From Arthrobacter sp. MAHUQ-56 (GTDB lineage Bacteria; Actinomycetota; Actinomycetes; Actinomycetales; Micrococcaceae), in the NCBI RefSeq assembly GCF_019710585.1, contig NZ_JAIFZQ010000016.1, positions 372,001-436,000 of the forward strand: 64,000 bases of DNA, in the 5' to 3' direction. The notes under the pieces are model-generated. The model saw only the letters and a program-made list of their open reading frames with translations. It searched no databases and was not told the DNA's origin. A program made the position numbers and the translations under genes. Shown here one piece after another: positions 16,193 to 25,582 of the stretch. Every line of letters starts with the position of its first letter. Within the stretch, counting starts at the first letter, position 1.

Positions 16193-16537
16193 ATGGACTA
16201 CACCGGAAGCCAGTCCGAAAAGGCGGTTCCCGCCGGTGATCTGGGCCGCAGCCATATTGGCCAGACCATCAGTTTCCAGCCGAACGAGTTCACGGTCGTG
16301 TTCGGCAAGCTCGCCGGAATCGCGCGGACTGAGGCCATGGTTTACCTCTCCCTGACGGGCGTGGGTAACGGCACGCACCTCAAGGATGAATACGATCTGC
16401 CCGTGACGCATGAGGTCTACGTTCCGGTGGACGTCATTTCCAACGCGGAGTCCACCATCAAGGACCTGTTCGGCAAGGTCCAGGAAAACCTGCGCGGCGC
16501 GGGCCACAAGGGGGAAGACCGCACGGACCGCCTGTAG
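16193..16537 (+). CDS. conserved hypothetical protein, 114 residues
   Basis: A soluble 114-residue protein with alternating strands and helices: TISFQPNEFTVVFGKLAGI, AMVYLSLTGVGNGTHLK, THEVYVPVDVI and a C-terminal amphipathic helix STIKDLFGKVQENL. No catalytic motif is visible. The start is well supported: AAGGAG ends 6 bases before ATG 16193, and TAGACT at 16152-16157 looks like a -10. I do not recognise the family. It stands alone between the small minus-strand genes and the NRAMP-like operon. Confidence 0.7.
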   Translation: MDYTGSQSEKAVPAGDLGRSHIGQTISFQPNEFTVVFGKLAGIARTEAMVYLSLTGVGNGTHLKDEYDLPVTHEVYVPVDVISNAESTIKDLFGKVQENLRGAGHKGEDRTDRL

Positions 16538-16644
16538 CGCGGCCGCCTGCGGTCCCGCTGGAATGGAATGGAAGGCCGGCGCCCGGTGCACTTCGCTGTG
16601 CGGGCCCGGCCTTCCTGCCGTCCGGCGCCAGCCCAGGACAAAAT

Positions 16645-16689
16645 TTGTTGAACAATGTCTTGCCGGAATTGTTCAACAACCTGTATTGT
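16645..16689 (+). promoter_or_regulatory. promoter with paired GntR/FadR-type operators before the NRAMP-like gene
   Basis: TTGTTGAACAA (16645-16655) and TTGTTCAACAA (16669-16679) form two pseudo-palindromes. The outer 12 bases of each are perfect inverted copies, with centres 24 bases apart. Both fit the FadR-subfamily consensus TNGTNNNACNA. The likely promoter is TTGCCG (16660-16665) and TATTGT (16684-16689), 18-base spacing, so one site lies in the -35/-10 spacer. The same site occurs before pxpA (23747-23791), and an FCD-type GntR gene lies between the two, so it is the probable ligand. Confidence 0.72.
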
Positions 16690-16739
16690 CGTTCGGGACG
16701 ACCACTGTGACTCCAGTCACCCCGAACAATGGATGGACC

Positions 16740-17957
16740 ATGGCAGATACCGGCACGAAACTGAAACTGAGCTCCTCTGCCCGGCGCACAGCCCTCATGG
16801 GGGCTATGTTCCTGATGGCCACAAGTGCCATCGGGCCGGGCTTCATCACCCAGACCACCGTTTTCACGGCGCAAATCGGCGCCGCCTTCGCTTTCGCCAT
16901 CCTGGCGTCCATCCTGATTGACATGGCGGTCCAGATGAACGTCTGGCGCGTCATCGGTGTTTCAGGCCTCCGTGCCCAGGAACTCGGCAACAAAGTTGTC
17001 CCTGGTATCGGCTGGCTGCTTTCGGGCCTGGTCTTCCTCGGCGGCGTGGTCTTCAACATCGGCAACATCGCCGGCACCGGCCTGGGCGCCAACGCAATGC
17101 TTGGCGTCGATCCGAAGATCGGCGGAACCGTCTCCGCCGTCGTCGCCATCCTGGTCTTCCTCAGCAAGAAGGCCGGCATGGCCCTGGACCGGATCGTGGT
17201 GCTCCTGGGCGCCCTCATGATCCTGCTGATGATCTACGTGGCCGTCGTCGCCGCCCCTCCGCTGGGTGAGGCCCTGAAGAACACCTTCCTGCCGGACACC
17301 GTGGACTTCCTGATCATCACCACCCTGGTGGGCGGCACCGTGGGCGGCTACATCACCTACGCCGGCGCCCACCGCATGCTGGACTCCGGCGCCACCGGTA
17401 TCGAGCATGTCCAGCAGATCACCCGCAGCTCCATCCTTGGCATCATCGTCACAGGGATCATGCGCGTGCTGCTCTTCCTGGCAATCCTGGGCGTGGTGGC
17501 TGGCGGCACCGTCCTGACCAGCAACAACATGGCAGCCGAGGCCTTCGGCGCCGCTGCCGGCGAAATCGGCCTGCGCATGTTCGGCATTGTCCTGTGGGCC
17601 GCCGCCATCACCTCCGTCATCGGCGCGGCCTTCACCTCCGTCTCCTTCATCACCTCCTCCCGGACCCCCGAGCGCAAGCGGAACCTCATCACGGTGGTCT
17701 TCATCGCCGGCTGCGCCCTGGTGTACTTCTTCCTCGGGCAGGCGCCCCAGCAGCTGCTGATCTTTGCGGGTGCGTTCAACGGTCTGATCCTGCCCGTGGG
17801 CTTCGGTGTCCTCCTGTGGGTGGCGTGGCGCCGCCGGGACCTGATGCACGGTTACGCCTACCCCAAGTGGCTCCTCCTGCTCGGCGTGGCCACGTGGCTG
17901 ATCACCCTGTTCCTGGGCTGGAACTCGATGCTGGGCCTGGCGAAGCTGTGGTCGTGA
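16740..17957 (+). CDS. NRAMP-like transporter (YcsG type) lacking canonical metal ligands
   Basis: A 405-residue membrane protein with about eleven transmembrane helices and the LeuT-type NRAMP fold. In true NRAMP metal transporters the first helix carries DPGN and the sixth a M-P-H motif. Here the first reads [11 protein letters not shown] and the sixth region [19 protein letters not shown], so the metal-coordinating Asp, Asn and Met/His are missing. This fits the YcsG-like branch found with 5-oxoprolinase genes, probably moving an organic substrate (5-oxoproline or a relative is a guess). ATG 16740 has GGATGG just upstream. It is the first gene of an operon with the DUF1445 gene, overlapping it by 4 bases (GTGA). 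Confidence 0.8.
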   Translation: MADTGTKLKLSSSARRTALMGAMFLMATSAIGPGFITQTTVFTAQIGAAFAFAILASILIDMAVQMNVWRVIGVSGLRAQELGNKVVPGIGWLLSGLVFLGGVVFNIGNIAGTGLGANAMLGVDPKIGGTVSAVVAILVFLSKKAGMALDRIVVLLGALMILLMIYVAVVAAPPLGEALKNTFLPDTVDFLIITTLVGGTVGGYITYAGAHRMLDSGATGIEHVQQITRSSILGIIVTGIMRVLLFLAILGVVAGGTVLTSNNMAAEAFGAAAGEIGLRMFGIVLWAAAITSVIGAAFTSVSFITSSRTPERKRNLITVVFIAGCALVYFFLGQAPQQLLIFAGAFNGLILPVGFGVLLWVAWRRRDLMHGYAYPKWLLLLGVATWLITLFLGWNSMLGLAKLWS

Positions 17958-18739
17958 CCAACAGGGCCTCCATGCTGCCCGCCGCCGCACGCGAGGCATT
18001 CCGTGCCGGCCTGGTGGAACCGACGTCGGGCTGGTCGCGGGGCTACGCCCAGGCGAACGTCCTGGCCATCCCCCGGGAGTACGCGTTCGACTTCCTGCTG
18101 TTCGCGCAGCGGAACCCCAAGCCGTGCCCCATCCTGGGAGTGCTGGAGGCGGGCGAGACCACCGGGCCGCTGCTGGCCGGGGGCGATATCCGTACCGACG
18201 TTCCCCAATACACGGTGTACCGCGACGGCGTGAAGGTGGACGAGCCCACGGACATCAGCGGCTACTGGCGCGATGACCTCGTGACCTTCCTGATCGGCTG
18301 CTCCTTCACGTTCGAGGCGGCCCTGCAGGATGGCGGCATCGCCATCGCCCACATCGACCAGGGCGTGAACGTGCCGATGTACCGCACCAACCGCGAGTGT
18401 GCCCCTGCCGGCCGGATGTCAGGACCCACGGTCGTCTCCATGCGGCCTGTCCCGGCGTCGCAGGTGGCCGATGCCGTGCGGATCACCTCCCGGTACCCGG
18501 CCGTGCACGGTGCCCCCGTCCACGTGGGCAACCCGGAGGAGCTGGGGATCGGTGACCTTTCGCGTCCGGACTTCGGCGACGCGGTGGAAATTCCGGCAGG
18601 CCATATCCCAGTTTTCTGGGCCTGCGGCGTCACTCCGCAGGCTGCCGTCATGCAGTCCCGCCCGCCCCTGGCCATCGGCCACGCACCGGGGCATATGCTG
18701 ATCACCGACGCCCGGGACAGCGATTACCTGATCCCGTAA
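17954..18739 (+). CDS. DUF1445 family putative hydro-lyase (YcsI type)
   Basis: A 261-residue cytoplasmic protein of the YcsI/DUF1445 family, usually annotated as putative hydro-lyase. Recognisable blocks are [23 protein letters not shown], a central [21 protein letters not shown] and, near the end, [15 protein letters not shown]1445 domain is also found in the mammalian D-glutamate cyclase, which makes 5-oxo-D-proline; together with the nearby pxp genes this suggests 5-oxoproline/glutamate chemistry, but no activity is shown by the sequence. It starts with GTG inside the NRAMP-like stop codon, so it is translationally coupled. A terminator follows. Confidence 0.85.
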   Translation: MTNRASMLPAAAREAFRAGLVEPTSGWSRGYAQANVLAIPREYAFDFLLFAQRNPKPCPILGVLEAGETTGPLLAGGDIRTDVPQYTVYRDGVKVDEPTDISGYWRDDLVTFLIGCSFTFEAALQDGGIAIAHIDQGVNVPMYRTNRECAPAGRMSGPTVVSMRPVPASQVADAVRITSRYPAVHGAPVHVGNPEELGIGDLSRPDFGDAVEIPAGHIPVFWACGVTPQAAVMQSRPPLAIGHAPGHMLITDARDSDYLIP

Positions 18740-18759
18740 TGCCCGTCCCGTAATGCCGA

Positions 18760-18805
18760 AAGGCCGGTGCCGCCCGCAGGGGCGGCACCGGCCTTGGCGT
18801 TTTTG
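18760..18805 (+). terminator. hairpin terminator of the NRAMP-like/DUF1445 operon
   Basis: AAGGCCGGTGCCGCC (18760-18774) pairs perfectly with 18781-18795 around a 6-base loop and is followed by GGCGTTTTT, a classical intrinsic terminator on the plus strand. It lies 20 bases after the DUF1445 stop and also separates that operon from the convergent gntR gene. Confidence 0.85.
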
Positions 18806-18831
18806 GACCTTCCCGTGTCCAGCGCCGGACG

Positions 18832-19518
18832 TCAGGAGGCGGCGCGCCCCGCGAGGTGGCCCAGCAGTTCTGCCTCCGCCGCATCGAGGTACTCGCGCAG
18901 TTCCGCCGCGGCCTTTTCGTTTTCGCCCGCCCGGAGCCGCCTGACCAGCAGCACGTTGCGGTCCACGTAATGGCTGTGGAAGTCCGGGGCCGAGGACATG
19001 GCGTAAAACACCAGGCGCATCTCAGCCAGCACGCGGTCCATCATCCGGCCCAGGGTTCCGCTGCCGGTAAGGCCCACAACTTCCCTGTGGAACGCCTGGT
19101 TGGCGTCGGCCATGTCCGCAACGGAGCCCGCATCCCGGGCAGCCTGTGCGCGCTGGACCACGGCTTCCATGGTGTCCAGCTTCTGCGGTGTAATGTCGCC
19201 CCAAAGCACCGCCGCCGGCTCGATGGCCCTGCGGACGCGGTAGATCTCCCGGATGTCCTCCGGCCCCGGAGAGGCCACGAAGACGCCGCGGTTGGGGATC
19301 CGGCGGACTATCGATTCCTCTGCGAGGGCGGTGAAGGCCTGCCGGAGTGTGTTGCGGGACACCCCGAGGGCCGCGGACAGGGACTGCTCGGAGAGCTTGG
19401 TTCCCGGGGTCAGCTCACCGCCGGCGATGCCGTTGCGGATCCTTGACGCAATCCAGGCGGTGGTGTGCGCGTGTTCGGCAGCGCCGCCAGACCCGTCCCC
19501 TCCAGACACAGCGTTCAT
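18832..19518 (-). CDS. GntR-family transcriptional regulator, FCD (FadR) subfamily
   Basis: A 228-residue protein with an N-terminal winged helix (residues ~18-85: TKLSEQSLSAALGVSRNTLRQ) and an all-helical FCD effector domain (residues ~95-220; DANQAFHREVVGLTG carries the usual Asp/His ligand positions). FCD domains bind metal-coordinated carboxylates. It lies between the two operons that carry TTGTTNAACAA operators, so it is the best candidate to regulate both, probably sensing 5-oxoproline or a related acid. The start is supported by GGGGGG upstream; a -10-like TAGACT occurs at 19554-19549. No clear operator of its own was found. Confidence 0.88.
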   Translation of the reverse strand: MNAVSGGDGSGGAAEHAHTTAWIASRIRNGIAGGELTPGTKLSEQSLSAALGVSRNTLRQAFTALAEESIVRRIPNRGVFVASPGPEDIREIYRVRRAIEPAAVLWGDITPQKLDTMEAVVQRAQAARDAGSVADMADANQAFHREVVGLTGSGTLGRMMDRVLAEMRLVFYAMSSAPDFHSHYVDRNVLLVRRLRAGENEKAAAELREYLDAAEAELLGHLAGRAAS

Positions 19519-19564
19519 GCCGCATTCCCCCCAATAGCGTGGACAACCAGTCTAGGCGACGGTT

Positions 19565-21301
19565 TTAGGCAACCGTGCCCAGCACCTCGCCCCGCGCCAC
19601 GGCAGTGCCGGGCACCTGCGCGCCCCGCCGGAACGTCCCGGACTCTTCCACGGAAACCACCGTTTCCATCTTCATCGCCTCCAGGACCGCAACGGGCTGG
19701 CCGGCGCCAAGCTCCGCCCCGTCATCGGCGAGCCATTTGACCAGGTTTCCGCCCATGGGGGCCGTGACGTGGCCGTTGGGTGCGGTTGTATCGGCGGCAG
19801 TCGATGGTTCCACGGCCGCGCCGCCACCGTGCATCAGCGCGTTGAAGATGGATGCGGGGAGGCCAAGCTGGACCGCCTTGCCATCGATCTCCACGGTCAG
19901 CGTCTCCCGCCGTGCCACGGGACCGGCCACAAAGCTGTCCAGGGCGGACTCCAGCCGGCCCGCAAAAGCCGACTCAATCCAGGTGGTGTACACGCCGAGC
20001 CGGTCCTCCGCGGTGAAATCCGGGTCGCGCACCACGGCGCGGTGGAAGGGAACCACGGTGGGCACGCCCTCGATCCGCAACTCGTCCAGGGCGGCGCGGG
20101 CACGGCGCAGCGCCTGTGCCCGGTCCGCCCCGTGGACGATCAGTTTGGCCATGAGGGAGTCGTATTCGGACGGCACCACGGAGCCCGACCGTACCCCGGA
20201 ATCCACCCGGATGCCCGCGCCGGTGGGGGCTTCGAAGACGTCCACGGGGCCGGGGGAGGGCAGGAAGCCGCGGCCCGCGTCCTCGGCGTTCAGCCGGAAC
20301 TCGATGGCGTGGCCAACCGGCTCCGGATCGGACGTGACGGAGACCGGGAGCCCGGCCGCGATGCGGAACTGTTCCCGCACCAGGTCCATCCCGGACGTTT
20401 CCTCGGTGACCGGGTGCTCCACCTGAAGGCGGGTGTTGACCTCCAGGAAGGAGATCACTCCATCCGGCGCCACCAGGTACTCGACCGTGCCGGCGCCGGT
20501 GTAGCCGGCCTCGCGGCAGATGGCCCGGGCCGATTCGTGGATGCGGCTGCGCTGGTCGTCGGTGAGGAACGGCGCGGGGGCTTCCTCCACCAGCTTCTGG
20601 TTGCGGCGCTGCAGGGAGCAGTCACGGGTGCCCACCACCACCACGTTGCCGTGGGTGTCCGCCAGTACCTGGGCCTCGACATGGCGTGGCTTGTCCAGGA
20701 ACCGTTCCACGAAGCACTCGCCCCGGCCAAAGGCAACGGTGGCTTCCCGGACGGCGGAGTCGAAGGCGTCGTCGATGTCTTCGAGCCGGTACGCGATCTT
20801 CAGGCCGCGGCCGCCGCCGCCGAAGGCCGCTTTGATGGCCACTGGAACGCCGTACTGCTCCGCGAATGCGCGCACCTCGGCGGCGTCGGCCACCGGGCCG
20901 TCGGAGCCGGGCACCAGCGGGGCGCCGGCGCGCACGGCGATCTCGCGGGCGGTGACCTTGTTGCCCAGGCTGCGGATCGCTTCCGGTGAGGGGCCCACCC
21001 AGGTGAGTCCGGCGTCGAGCACTGCCTGGGCAAAGTCTGCGTTTTCGGACAGGAAGCCGTAGCCGGGGTGGACGGCGTCTGCGCCGGCGCGGGCCGCGAC
21101 AGCCAGGAGTTTTCCGATGTTGAGGTAGGTGTCCGAACTGGCCGAGCCTTCCAGTGGGTACGCCTCGTCACTGAGGCGCACGTGCAGGGCGTCGGCGTCG
21201 GGATCGGAATAGACGGCAACGGATGCCAGCCCCGCGTCAGTGCAGGCACGGGCGATCCGGACAGCGATTTCGCCGCGGTTGGCGATGAGGACTTTCTTCA
21301 T
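19565..21301 (-). CDS. biotin carboxylase with C-terminal biotinyl domain
   Basis: A 578-residue acyl-CoA-carboxylase-like alpha chain. The N-terminus [18 protein letters not shown] is canonical, the ATP-grasp region has [11 protein letters not shown], then [15 protein letters not shown], and the biotinyl domain ends the protein with [13 protein letters not shown] (biotin on the Lys of MKM). I chose the ATG at 21301 from this conserved start; an in-frame GTG at 21316 overlaps the preceding stop. No carboxyltransferase beta gene is nearby; instead the gene follows pxpA and the fused pxpBC. A dedicated biotin-dependent step in 5-oxoproline or a related pathway is likelier than fatty acid synthesis. 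It is the last gene of that operon. Confidence 0.9.
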   Translation of the reverse strand: MKKVLIANRGEIAVRIARACTDAGLASVAVYSDPDADALHVRLSDEAYPLEGSASSDTYLNIGKLLAVAARAGADAVHPGYGFLSENADFAQAVLDAGLTWVGPSPEAIRSLGNKVTAREIAVRAGAPLVPGSDGPVADAAEVRAFAEQYGVPVAIKAAFGGGGRGLKIAYRLEDIDDAFDSAVREATVAFGRGECFVERFLDKPRHVEAQVLADTHGNVVVVGTRDCSLQRRNQKLVEEAPAPFLTDDQRSRIHESARAICREAGYTGAGTVEYLVAPDGVISFLEVNTRLQVEHPVTEETSGMDLVREQFRIAAGLPVSVTSDPEPVGHAIEFRLNAEDAGRGFLPSPGPVDVFEAPTGAGIRVDSGVRSGSVVPSEYDSLMAKLIVHGADRAQALRRARAALDELRIEGVPTVVPFHRAVVRDPDFTAEDRLGVYTTWIESAFAGRLESALDSFVAGPVARRETLTVEIDGKAVQLGLPASIFNALMHGGGAAVEPSTAADTTAPNGHVTAPMGGNLVKWLADDGAELGAGQPVAVLEAMKMETVVSVEESGTFRRGAQVPGTAVARGEVLGTVA

Positions 21302-21312
21302 GGTGGCTTCTT

Positions 21313-22938
21313 TCACAGGCTTGGGGTGGAGGTCAGGGGCCGCAGGGTTTCCGGGTCCACCGCGACGAACCGGAGCGGGGTGCCGGGCGGGAGCTGTGCT
21401 GCCGTCGGCAGGTCTTCGGGGATGACGGCGCCAATCACGGGGTAGCCGCCCGTCACCGGGTGGTCGGCAAGGAACAGGACGGGAAGGCCCGACGGCGGCA
21501 CCTGCAGTGAGCCAGCCACCACGCCTTCGCTGGGGAGTTCCTCAGTCCGTGCCCGTTCCAGGGCGGCGCCGCTTCCGGTGGTGCCCAGCCGCACGCCGAT
21601 GCGGTTGGACTCCGCGGTCACGGTCCACGTCTGGCCGGTGAGGGCAGAGCGGGACTCCGCCGTGAACCAGTCCTGGCGGGGGCCCGGGGTGATGCGCAGG
21701 ATCACGGGCTGGTCGGTGGTTCCGGCGGCCACGCCGGGCGGCAGGGTGGATGGTTCCGGCGCGCCCACGATCCGTCCCCGGTCTGCCGCGCCGACCGGAA
21801 GCACGGTGCCGGCAACCAGCGGTGCCGGGCCAATGCCGGACATCAGGTCTGTTGAGCGGCTGCCCAGGACGGCAGGAACGTCGATCCCGCCCCGGACGGC
21901 CAGGTAGGTGCGCAGGCCGGCAGACGGCTGGTCCAGGCTCAGGGTCTCGCCGTCGTGCAGTGCGAAGGGTCCGTACATGGGGGCCTGCCGGGATCCGTGC
22001 GGCCCGGTGATGGTGGCCGCGGACGGCGCCCCGCTGAGGGCCGCGGTCAGTTCGCCGCTGGCCCGGACCGCCAGGCCGCCGAGGACGTTCTCCACCACGG
22101 CGTCGCCGGGCGGGTTTCCTGCCAGCCGGTTGGCCTGCCGGGCGCTGGCGGTGTCCGCGGCGCCCGCGGCGGAGACGCCGAGGTCGCGGTACCCCGCCCT
22201 GCCCAGGTCCTGGATCAGGGACTGAAGGCCGGGGTTCATGACTTCAAGGGCGGGGCCGGCACCTGCCGGCTGGGCCTGCGGTGCTACCTTAGCCCCGCCG
22301 CGGATCTCCACCAGTTCCCGCACGGCCACGTACTGGACCCGCTGGCCCGGGCGCACCAGCGCCGGCTGGTCGCGGTCCAGCTCCCACATCCGCGCGGCGG
22401 TGCGGCCGATCAGCTGCCAGCCGCCCGGTGAACTGCGGGGGTAGACGGCGGAGAAGTTTCCGGCCATGGCCACCGAGCCTGCGGGCACAGCCGTGCGCGG
22501 CGTGGCCCGCCGGGGAACGTTGAGGGCCTCGTTTTCGCCCACGAGGTAGGCGAAGCCCGGGGCGAAGCCGCCGAAGGCCGCTGTCCACAGCTGTCCGGTG
22601 TGGGCGGCCACCACGCCGTCGGTGCTGAGGCCGGTATGGGCCGCCACTTCGGCGAGGTCCTCGCCGTCGTAGACCACCTCGATCCGCACAGGGTCCGCGT
22701 CGGCGGCCGGTCCGTGGGACGCGCCGGGATCCGCGAAGGTGATGCCGTCCCGCGCCGCCAGAGCATTGGCACGGGAGTCGAAGACCGCCATGACGGTCCG
22801 TGCCGCGGCCAGGACGTCCACCTGGCCTGCCGGCGGGTTCTGCAGCAGTTGGGCGTGCAGGGCCAGTACCTCGGGCAGGGAATCGAGCTCGATGAGCAGG
22901 GCGCGCGGGCCGGCCCAGCGGATGGCGGGGGAGCTCAC
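21313..22938 (-). CDS. fused 5-oxoprolinase subunits PxpB-PxpC (KipI-KipA)
   Basis: A 541-residue fusion. Residues ~1-215 match PxpB/KipI (allophanate hydrolase subunit 1 type: [25 protein letters not shown] and [17 protein letters not shown]). Residues ~225-541 match PxpC/KipA (subunit 2 type: [36 protein letters not shown]). With PxpA they form the ATP-dependent 5-oxoprolinase that opens L-5-oxoproline to L-glutamate. The two are separate proteins in Bacillus; here they are one chain, as in urea-amidolyase-like proteins. It overlaps pxpA by 4 bases and is 11 bases from the biotin carboxylase ATG, so all three genes are tightly coupled. Confidence 0.9.
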   Translation of the reverse strand: MSSPAIRWAGPRALLIELDSLPEVLALHAQLLQNPPAGQVDVLAAARTVMAVFDSRANALAARDGITFADPGASHGPAADADPVRIEVVYDGEDLAEVAAHTGLSTDGVVAAHTGQLWTAAFGGFAPGFAYLVGENEALNVPRRATPRTAVPAGSVAMAGNFSAVYPRSSPGGWQLIGRTAARMWELDRDQPALVRPGQRVQYVAVRELVEIRGGAKVAPQAQPAGAGPALEVMNPGLQSLIQDLGRAGYRDLGVSAAGAADTASARQANRLAGNPPGDAVVENVLGGLAVRASGELTAALSGAPSAATITGPHGSRQAPMYGPFALHDGETLSLDQPSAGLRTYLAVRGGIDVPAVLGSRSTDLMSGIGPAPLVAGTVLPVGAADRGRIVGAPEPSTLPPGVAAGTTDQPVILRITPGPRQDWFTAESRSALTGQTWTVTAESNRIGVRLGTTGSGAALERARTEELPSEGVVAGSLQVPPSGLPVLFLADHPVTGGYPVIGAVIPEDLPTAAQLPPGTPLRFVAVDPETLRPLTSTPSL

Positions 22939-23693
22939 ACGAAACTCCTGATGCCCACGCCGGCGGCCTCGAGTTCACGGCGGACGGCGGCGGACATGGC
23001 TACCGCACCTTCGGTGTCGCCGTGAAGGCAGATGCTCTCTGCGCTGGTCCTGATGATCGAGCCGTCATGGGCCGTGATGGTTCCCTCGGTGGCCAGGCGG
23101 ACCATGTTGGCGGCCACGATGTCCTGGTCGTGCAGGACAGCGCCCTTCTCGCGGCGCGATACCAGGGTGCCGTCGGGGTTGTAGGCGCGGTCCGCGAAGG
23201 CTTCGGCGACGCCCCGCAGGCCGGCGGCCTCCGCCGCCGTAAGGGCGGCGGAGCCCGGGAGCAGGAGCAGGGGCAGGTCCCCGCCGAATGCCTTCACCGC
23301 GTCCACCACCGCCTGGGCGTGGGCCCAGTGCGTGACGATGGTGTTGTACAGCGCGCCGTGCGGCTTCACGTACCTGATGCGCCCGCCCGCGGAGCGGGCA
23401 AGCGCATCCAGGGCGCCCAGCTGGTACAGGACATCATCGGCCAGCTCCGTGGGGGAGCAGTCCAGGAAGCGCCTGCCGAAGCCGGCCAGGTCCCGGTAGC
23501 CCACGTGGGCGCCGATGGTGACCCCGGCGGCCACGGCGTCGCGGCACGTCTGCGCAATGGTGGTGGGGTCTCCGGCGTGGAAGCCGCAGGCCACATTGGC
23601 GCTGGAGACCGAGCGGAAGATCGCGGCGTCATCGCCCATCGTCCAGTTCCCGAAGGATTCCCCTACGTCGCTGTTGAGGTCAATGAAGGCCAT
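22935..23693 (-). CDS. pxpA: 5-oxoprolinase subunit PxpA (LamB/YcsF family)
   Basis: A 252-residue LamB/YcsF protein with the family's opening [44 protein letters not shown] and KPHGALYN, all hallmarks of PxpA. It is cytoplasmic and is the component of the PxpABC complex that acts on L-5-oxoproline. It is the first gene of the pxpA-pxpBC-biotin carboxylase operon, with AAAGGAG upstream and the GntR-type operators at 23747-23791 in the promoter region. It overlaps the next gene by 4 bases. Length and motifs are complete. Confidence 0.93.
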   Translation of the reverse strand: MAFIDLNSDVGESFGNWTMGDDAAIFRSVSSANVACGFHAGDPTTIAQTCRDAVAAGVTIGAHVGYRDLAGFGRRFLDCSPTELADDVLYQLGALDALARSAGGRIRYVKPHGALYNTIVTHWAHAQAVVDAVKAFGGDLPLLLLPGSAALTAAEAAGLRGVAEAFADRAYNPDGTLVSRREKGAVLHDQDIVAANMVRLATEGTITAHDGSIIRTSAESICLHGDTEGAVAMSAAVRRELEAAGVGIRSFV

Positions 23694-23746
23694 AGTGATT
23701 CCCGTCTCCTTTAAGTGGTTACTTCAGGATGCACGAGAATCTTGGA

Positions 23747-23791
23747 TTGTTCAACAATTTACGGCTTTTAGTTCACGAAATTGTTGAACAC
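23747..23791 (-). promoter_or_regulatory. GntR/FadR-type operators before pxpA
   Basis: TTGTTCAACAA at 23747-23757 is a perfect copy of the site before the NRAMP-like gene. TTGTTGAACAC at 23781-23791 is a 10/11 match, centred 34 bases away. They occupy the only gap (23694-23796) that can hold the pxpA promoter. The second site lies just after the stop of the upstream ThDP-enzyme gene. These link the pxp operon to the NRAMP-like/DUF1445 operon under one regulator. Confidence 0.7.
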
Positions 23792-23796
23792 ATCAG

Positions 23797-25551
23797 TCAG
23801 TACGCCTTGACGCGCTGCTCCACCACCAGGTGGACCAGGGCGAAAGTGCCCTCCTCGTCGATGGCGGCGAGAGCGGCGTCCAGGGCTGCCGGGATGCCGC
23901 AGTCTGCGGTGACGGTGACGCCGAAACCACCAAAAGCCCTGGCCATCAGCCCGAAGTCCGGGTTCTTCAGCTGGGTGCCGGAAATCCGTTCCGGGTAGTG
24001 CCGTTCCTGGTGGCTGCGGATGGTGCCGTACTCCTGGTTGTCCATGACGATCACCAGGGGTGTGGCGCCGTACTGGGCGGCGGTGGCCAGCTCCTGTCCG
24101 TTCATGAGGAACTCGCCGTCCCCGGCAATGGTGACCACCCGCCGTCGTGGTTCTGCCAGCGAGGCGGCAACTGCGGAGGGGATGGAATATCCCATGGACC
24201 CGTTGCGGGCGCTGAGCATGGAGGCGTAGCGGCGGGTGGGGAAGTACCGGTGCGCCCAGTTCGTGTGTTCGCCGGCCCCGAACGTCACCACGGCATCCTC
24301 CGGCAACCGGGGAACGAGGTTGGCCATCAGGGTGTCCATTCGCGCCTTTCCAGACGCAGGGGCAGCCGGCGGGAGCGCGGCGAAGCGTTCCTGCTCGGCA
24401 CGCATCCTGCCCGTCCACGCCTTCCACTCTTCCTTGACCGGCACGTCGATGCCTTCGAGGCCGCGGACGAACGCTTCCGGCTTGGCCAGGATCTGGCGGG
24501 ACACAGGACCCGAGCGTCCCCGCAGTGAGGGGTCCACCGTGACCAGGAAGTTTTCCTTGTCCCAGTCCTGCCGGCAGACGAAACCGTCCGTGATGACGTC
24601 GCCCGGGACGGTCCCGACGAACACCAGCAGGTCGGTCTCTTCCAGAAGGTCGTAGGTGGGGCGGGGCCGGCCGTACCCGATGGGCCCCACGTAGGAGGGC
24701 GAGTCGAAGGAAACCGTCCCCTGGGTGCGCCACTCGGCCGCGGCCGGGATGCGGTGCCGTTCCAGCCACGCCGTGAGCCGGTCCGCGGCATCCTGGGTCC
24801 AGTCGTTGCCGCCGGTGACGAACAGCGGCTTGCTGGATGCGGCGAGGGCGGCCGCCAGTGCCTCGGCGTCGGCGCTGCCCATGCCGCCGGCGGCAACCGG
24901 GATCGGCGGGTGCAGCCGGGCCGGGACCTGCTGCTGGATGACGTCCTCCGGCAGGCCCACCACCACGGGTCCGGGCCGCCCGCTCATTGCAGCGAACATG
25001 GCTTCTGCCACGATCTCCGACGCGCGTTCCGGGTGGTCCAGCACCATGACGCGCTTGGCCCCCGTGTCGAACCAGGACTTGATGTCGAACTCCTGGAACG
25101 CCTCGCGGTCCCGGTGGGCGAAGGGGATGAGGCCCACGAAGAGCAGCAGCGGGGTGGAGTCCTGCCACGCGGTGTGCAGCCCCACGTGGGCGTTCGCGGC
25201 ACCGGGCCCGCGGGTCACCATGGCCACGCCGGGGCGCTGGTTCATCTTGCCGTCGGCCTCGGCCATGTACGCGGCTCCGCCTTCGTGGCGGCAGACGATG
25301 GTCTCGATGGCGGAATTGTGCAGTCCATCGAGCACGTCCAGGAAGCTTTCGCCGGGAACCACATAGGTGCGCTCCACGCCGTGCGCCGCCAGGGAATCGA
25401 CGATGACATGTCCGGCGGACTTCAGTGCGGGCTGCGCGGGTTCGGCCTGGCTTGGCCGGCTGTCACGGGAAAGGCGTTCGACGGCGGCCGGCGGCTGCGC
25501 GGCGGCAAGTGGCGGGTTGGTGGTCAGGGCGGAGTGCGGCTCTGGTGTCAT
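23797..25551 (-). CDS. thiamine-diphosphate-dependent enzyme (acetolactate-synthase-like)
   Basis: A 584-residue ThDP enzyme. The Pyr domain (after a ~45-residue Pro/Ala-rich leader) has VVPGESFLDVLDGL with the catalytic Glu, CRHEGGAAYMAEADGK and TRGPGAANAHVGL. A central domain follows, and the PP domain has IAGDGEFLMNGQELATAA ... MDNQEYG (GDG...N metal/ThDP motif). The reaction is not evident; an acetolactate-synthase-like or decarboxylase reaction on a small 2-oxo acid is typical. It is in an operon with the PucR regulator and glutaminase (31-base gap), so it may handle a product of glutamine breakdown. The ATG at 25551 was chosen because homology and AGAAAG precede it; the frame is open 30 codons further upstream. 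Confidence 0.85.
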   Translation of the reverse strand: MTPEPHSALTTNPPLAAAQPPAAVERLSRDSRPSQAEPAQPALKSAGHVIVDSLAAHGVERTYVVPGESFLDVLDGLHNSAIETIVCRHEGGAAYMAEADGKMNQRPGVAMVTRGPGAANAHVGLHTAWQDSTPLLLFVGLIPFAHRDREAFQEFDIKSWFDTGAKRVMVLDHPERASEIVAEAMFAAMSGRPGPVVVGLPEDVIQQQVPARLHPPIPVAAGGMGSADAEALAAALAASSKPLFVTGGNDWTQDAADRLTAWLERHRIPAAAEWRTQGTVSFDSPSYVGPIGYGRPRPTYDLLEETDLLVFVGTVPGDVITDGFVCRQDWDKENFLVTVDPSLRGRSGPVSRQILAKPEAFVRGLEGIDVPVKEEWKAWTGRMRAEQERFAALPPAAPASGKARMDTLMANLVPRLPEDAVVTFGAGEHTNWAHRYFPTRRYASMLSARNGSMGYSIPSAVAASLAEPRRRVVTIAGDGEFLMNGQELATAAQYGATPLVIVMDNQEYGTIRSHQERHYPERISGTQLKNPDFGLMARAFGGFGVTVTADCGIPAALDAALAAIDEEGTFALVHLVVEQRVKAY

Positions 25552-25582
25552 GTTCTTTCTCTGTTGGATGGGGGCGGGAAAT

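Noticed and set aside
16740..17957. Annotation as a manganese/iron NRAMP transporter (mntH)
   Set aside because: DPGN and MPH metal motifs are absent, and operon context points to organic substrates.
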